Positions 37,001 to 43,000 of a stretch of DNA of 64,000 bases are shown piece by piece. The stretch is from Anaerococcus prevotii DSM 20548. Its GTDB lineage: Bacteria; Bacillota; Clostridia; Tissierellales; Peptoniphilaceae. The notes below the pieces were generated by a model. That model was not told the DNA's origin. It searched no databases and worked only from the letters and a program-made list of their open reading frames with translations. Every line of letters starts with the position of its first letter. Position 1 is the first letter of the stretch. The stretch is taken from assembly GCF_000024105.1 (NCBI RefSeq), contig NC_013171.1, forward strand, positions 1,670,501-1,734,500, written 5' to 3'. Position numbers and translations under genes: made by a program.

Positions 37001-40000
37001 ATATTGATAATCTGCTCCTAGACCTATTGTTTTGTCAGCGGCATAAGGTGTTTCAACTTCTACCAATATTGTTTTACCTGCTGGAAGAGTTGCTTTAACT
37101 CTCATAGGTTTACCTGACGGTATAAATTGACTTGCATTTATCTTGGTATTAGGTTTTTTACCTCTTATATTATCCAATGTAGAACCAGCATCAACTTCGT
37201 AGAAATTTATGGTTGAGATAATGTTTCTTGGTCCATTGTTTAGTCTAAACTCATTACCAGGTTCCGGTTGCCTATGAATTTCAATTAAACCACTGAAGTT
37301 TACGCCACTCTTTGGTTTAAATAGGAATAACTGCTTAAATCTATTTGCATCTTTATTAATCTCAGATACTTTAGTTTCCATATAAGAATTGCTGTGTGTT
37401 ATTCCTGCTCTTCCTTCTGATTTGCTTGGATCTACATCTTCCCAACCATTACCAGCTCTTAGAGCATTTCCTGCAAGATTATCTCCTATTTCTAAGCCAT
37501 CTGCGAAGGTGTTTATGCTTCTTGACCTAAATCTCATTGGAGCTTTGGTTCTACTTAGTGTAGTTTCAGATTCTAGTTTATTAATTCCAAGAGATCTTTC
37601 CATTAGTCCACCGTTTGAGTATAGGACTGGTTTTGATGTTGGATTTGCATACATTAATGTTTGTCTGCCTGAGGCATCTGTATTTCCTACATAGGTTCTG
37701 GTGTTTTTGTCTGTAGATCTTGATGTTGGATTTTCTAGCTTAATATCGTCTAAGGAGTTATACCACTCTGCTCCCCAATAACCGTTATTAGCTCCATTGT
37801 ACTTATTAAAGAAGTCCATACCTGTTCCTACTCCACCAGAGTTTGGGATGTTGGATTCTATGGTCACTGCGAATGTTTTATTTTGACCATCTGGAATGTC
37901 AGGTGTTATCTTTAACCTCTTGTAGCCTTTTTTCTCAATTACTTCAGGATTATATTTTATTTCATTTCCATTTGTTGGTAGGTTATCTATATCTGATCCG
38001 TATGGCACTTCTCTAATAGAAAGGACTTTAGTGTTATCTAAGTCAAGATTTCTGTTTTCCGGCTGAGAATGGATTTCTATATGTGACCCACCTAGGTATT
38101 CAGGTCGGTTATTAACTAAGAAAGTTTGCCTAAACTTTCCTGTTGCCTTATTGACTTCAGTAATCCTACTTGCTACTTTGTTAGGATTATCGCTTGAGTT
38201 TCTATTAGGCTGGTCTGTTGATACCTTTTGCCACTTAGCCCCTTGGTCTGGAACTGTGGATCCCGGGTTATTATCCCTGATATAAATCTTTCCATCTTTA
38301 GTTACTGTGACTGTCCAATCGGTGTTGGATTTCTCATAACCTTGTGGGGCTCCTGACTCTGTAAGGTGGTAGATACCTGGTGTTAGGTTGTCGAATTTGA
38401 CCATACCGTCTTTTCCAGATTTCTTCCAAACTTCTTTGCCTGGGTCTTGGTCAGATTTCTTAGGTCCCTTTAGGCTAAAGGTTGCACCTGTTATACCATC
38501 TGTTTGGTTTCCACCGTCGTCTACCTTTTTGAAGGAGAATTCTTGGACGATTTTTTCGTTGTTAACATCAAGTGATCCTTCTGATATATAGGCTCCCTTG
38601 ATATTTCCCCCTTCACCTTTGGTTACTACAGGGTCTCCTTCTACAATTTGGTTAGCCATATCGTAGTAGTCAGATTTCCAATATGAACCCTTATTTGTGT
38701 ATAGGTCCATTCCTGTACCTACTCCACCGTCTTCTGATGTGTATGGTATTTTAACATCTATTACTATAGGTTTTGTAATTTGTCTGGCTTTAAAGTCCAA
38801 GTAGAGTCTTGGTTGACCAGTAACAACTTGGCTTTTTACACTGACTTTACTTGTATCCTTTGTAATATCTGTCAAACTATAGTTTTCAAGTCTGATATCT
38901 TCTACATTTCCATCAACTGCCTTATCAAGTTCAAAAATCTTGTAAGATTCGTTTCCAGCATACCACTTCATGTTATCAAACCATGGTTTTTCTCTATGGA
39001 TGGATGCATTGTTAAGAGTTACTGTATCAGCTTCTGGGTTTATTACATATCTTTGGATAACATATTTTTGATCAGTGTTTTTACCTACAATTCTTGTACC
39101 TAACTTATATGGTTGTGGCCAGTTGTTGTAGTAACCTGTTTGTCTGTTATCTCCTAAGACCCAACCTGTAAGAGGTCTTTTTGCAACTTCTACCCATTTA
39201 GTTCCTTCTACTCCAAGAATTGACTTATTTACATTGGCGTCAGTTCCTGTTTCAGGTCCCTCTATATAGTTATAAACTCTTGCTTTGTTATCAGAACCTA
39301 TTTCTATTACCCATTTTTTGTCAAGTTTCTTGAAACCAGCTGGGGCAGATTCTTCTTCTAATAAATAAGTTCCTTTTTCAAGTTTTTTATCAAATGAAAC
39401 TAGACCGTTTTTATCAGATGTACCTGAGGTCACCTCAGTTCCATCAATTGTGGTAATCTTGAACTTGGCTCCTTGTAATGGGATATTTTCATTGTCTTTC
39501 TTATAAACTTTAAATTCAGTAGCAACTGGTTTGTTTGTAACGTCTAATACTATAGTATCTTTTCCAACTAGGGATTCTCCTGTTGATCCAAGACCTATTT
39601 CTATTATTGTTACAAAACCATCAATACCGACGTTTACTCTCCAAGTCTTGTCTGACTTAATATGCTTATCTGGAGCCTTTTCTTCCTTAAGAGTATAGAT
39701 ACCTGGTTTTAAGTTAGAAAATTGGGCTATACCATCTTGACCTGATGTCCTATAAATAACATTATTATCCTTATCTGTTAGGCTAAATGATGCTCCTTGT
39801 AGAGTTTGACTCCTATCAGATTCATCAAGTTTTTTGATTTTAAATGAGCCTGGTTCATATTTCTTATTGAATAGGGCTACCTTTTGGCTGAAGAATTTAG
39901 GTATCTCGCCACCTGCCTGGTCACCTGTTGCCTTGTTGTAGTTGGCTCTGGTTATGAAGGATGACTTAAAGTCATTGTTTGTCATACAGAAGACTCTCCA

Positions 40001-43000
40001 TAGGTTGTTGAAACTGTAAAGGTCATCAATCTTGAAGGTCTGCTCTATGATATAACCATCCTTGCTTGAGTTGTCTATCTTAGGCATTTTTATCTTTAGG
40101 GGACTGTTTTTTGTTATTACTCCAAAGTCTTGAATTTGGCTTGGGTCGTAGTTAAGGGTAATTGATCCTTGTCTATCATTATTTACAGGATATCTTGGAT
40201 CAATTGCCTTTGAATATACCAAGTTGTACTTGGCCGGGTCTTGGCTTGGCCTTACACCATAAGATAGGGGCATGTTGTAGTTGACTTTTTTGTCAAAATT
40301 TCCTGCTTTTATCGTGCCCATATTTGGTGATGTACGATAAATCTTAACATCTCTTAATGAGAAGGCTGGCTTATTACCATTACCTTCCCAGGTAAAGAAG
40401 TTCTTAGTTGCTCCTTGGTAGTTGGTTGATAACCAGTTAAACTTAAGCTCTTTTTGGCCTGATGTTCTGATGTGAACAGGGTTGTAGTAAGCGAGTACCG
40501 CTACATACCAGTCTCCATTATCATCTTGGTAGACGTCCCTAAAGTAGTAAGATTGTGGTACTTGGACATTGTGATTATCATAATCGTATTGCTCGTAGTC
40601 TGCTACTACATCAGTATTAATGGTTTGATGACCAGTAATTCCTTTTTGGCCCGGTGCTACTGTAACTGTAAAATTATAAGTCCCGTCATTTTGGGCAAAG
40701 TATTTAGATGGGATAATACCCTTAAGTTCTATTTTTGCCTGTGTATTTCCACCTATTGAATTGTCGTTAAATACATAGGTCAATTTGTTGGTTGTGTAGT
40801 CAAAGTATGGATCTGCTACATCTCTTCCACCAATATTTAGCTTTGGAAATTCTCCGAAGTATTGGGTGAAGTCTAGGTTTCTATCAAATTGGATAGAAAA
40901 TCTTTGGCCTGGTGAAGATTGGTCAAGGTCTATAGTAGCGTTGTACTTCAATGATTCAAGCCTATAGGCTTCCCATACTTGTGGTCTAACACCTATATCT
41001 CCTGAGTCACCTTCGTTTATTACTAAAGATTGTTCTACATTTTTAATCTTAGCAGTAGCTTCTTCTTGGGCTTGTTCTTCGTCTGTTATCAAGTAGTCTT
41101 CACCATTTACAGGTGATCCTTGTCCATCTTTAAATTTAGGCTTGTAGGTTACTTGCTTAGAATCATCTACTGTCACTTCGAATATTACATCTGATTTAAC
41201 ATAGCCTTCTGGGGCGGCGATTTCTTCTATGGTGTATTTTCCTTCTGGAAGTTTTCCAAAGGATGCAAGACCTGCATTTTTGCCTTCCTTATCAGCCGGT
41301 TGGGATGTGACTGTAGAAATCACCTCGTCGTTTTCATCTCTTATTTCAAAGCTTGCTCCGACTACAGGTTCTTCGTTTTTGTCAATTTTTCTTATTTCTA
41401 CTGGACGAGTTTCAAAGGCTTCGTTGGTTACTGTTATAGTTGTCCCCTTTGATGCCTCTGATGTTGATGTTGGATTAACAGTTTGGTTTTGTAGCTTAGC
41501 GTTACTTCCAGTGTCTTGGCTTGTTAGCCAGTCATAGGTTAGGGTATTTGTGCCACCATTTAACGGTTTTGATTTTGCTACTACCAAGAATCCCCAATCT
41601 CTTGCAAATCTTTCCTTAGGTAAGGTTATCTCGTAACCAAATTTACCTGTATGAGGATCTTTATGATTTGGGGTGCCCATGATTACCCTATTGTTATTAG
41701 GTGCGTTTAGGACACTTGATCCAAGCTGGTCTATAAGGTCTTGATCAACCGTCTGTTGAGTCATGGCTTTTCTTACAGAATCCCTATAATAGTCAGGGTT
41801 TACGTCATAGACCTTTACGTCATCCTTGTTCTCTATTTGTCCACCATTTACCCTTAGACTGATTCTGGTGTCCCTATTTGTAGATCCACCAGATCTTGCT
41901 TCATTAGCTTTTAGGAAGATATAGGTTGTCACATTGCCCTTATCATCTTTCGTAGCATATTGCATGGCATTCATGTAGTCAGGGTAGTTTGGATCTGCTA
42001 CTGTGACTGTAGGATTGGTTCCTACTGATAATTTTGCATTAGAACCACTTGTAGATATTCTTCCATTTTTATCTACATCTACAGTAGTTCTTTCTTGGTT
42101 AAGCTTGTAGCCTTTTGGAGCCTTGGTTTCCATAAGGGTATAGGTTCCAGGTGCTATATTTGAAAATTGTGCCTTACCTTCCTTATCTGTTACAACTTGC
42201 GCCTCACCCTGACCTAGAAGCTTAAAGGATGCTCCTGGTAGTGGATTTCCTTTTTCATCTTTTTTAATAAGGGTGAAGTTTGCAAATTTTGGTATTTTTT
42301 GGACTGTTGCCTTGTTGTGGATATAATATCCTTTTTTGTTAAAGTCATAAAAATTATTATTTTCATAATAATTTATAGCATTTCCACTAGCATCTGTGTT
42401 TGTTGTAGGGAAGTCTTGTTTGATTTTTAGGTCATTTTTAGAAGAGTTACCATCATTATCAATGTTCCACACTTTTACATTTGGTATGGTTACTCGTCTA
42501 CTAGCTGGGTCTGGGTTTGCCTTTGACTCAGTTGTTGTAGTTTTACCTAGAACCTTATTTTCGTCCTTAGAATCTACTGCCTTTAGGGTCATTTCTGGCA
42601 TTTTTAGATCTTGACCTAGGTTCCAGTTTTGTTCTACGTTTACATCTTGGTATTTGGAAATTGCAACTCCACCAAGGGTTTGTGGTTTTTTGTTATCATT
42701 TATATTTGTCTTGTATTCGTAAACTGCAATGTTTCCAACTGCTTGGTTAGTGTTGGGATTTGTTTCTTTTTCTGGAATTTCACTTACTTCTTCAGTTTTT
42801 CCATCTTGAACCATCATTCCAGTAGATGGGTCAATTTTATAAACTGCAACTTTTCCACCGTTTTGTTGTAAAGTTTGGTTGCCAAGTGTTCTTGTTTCCC
42901 AAGGAAGTTTTACATCTATAGGTTCATCTGCTGTACCTGTATCTCCACTTGAAACCCCATCTGTTACTGTCCACTCTGCACTAGATTCTGATGTAAACTT

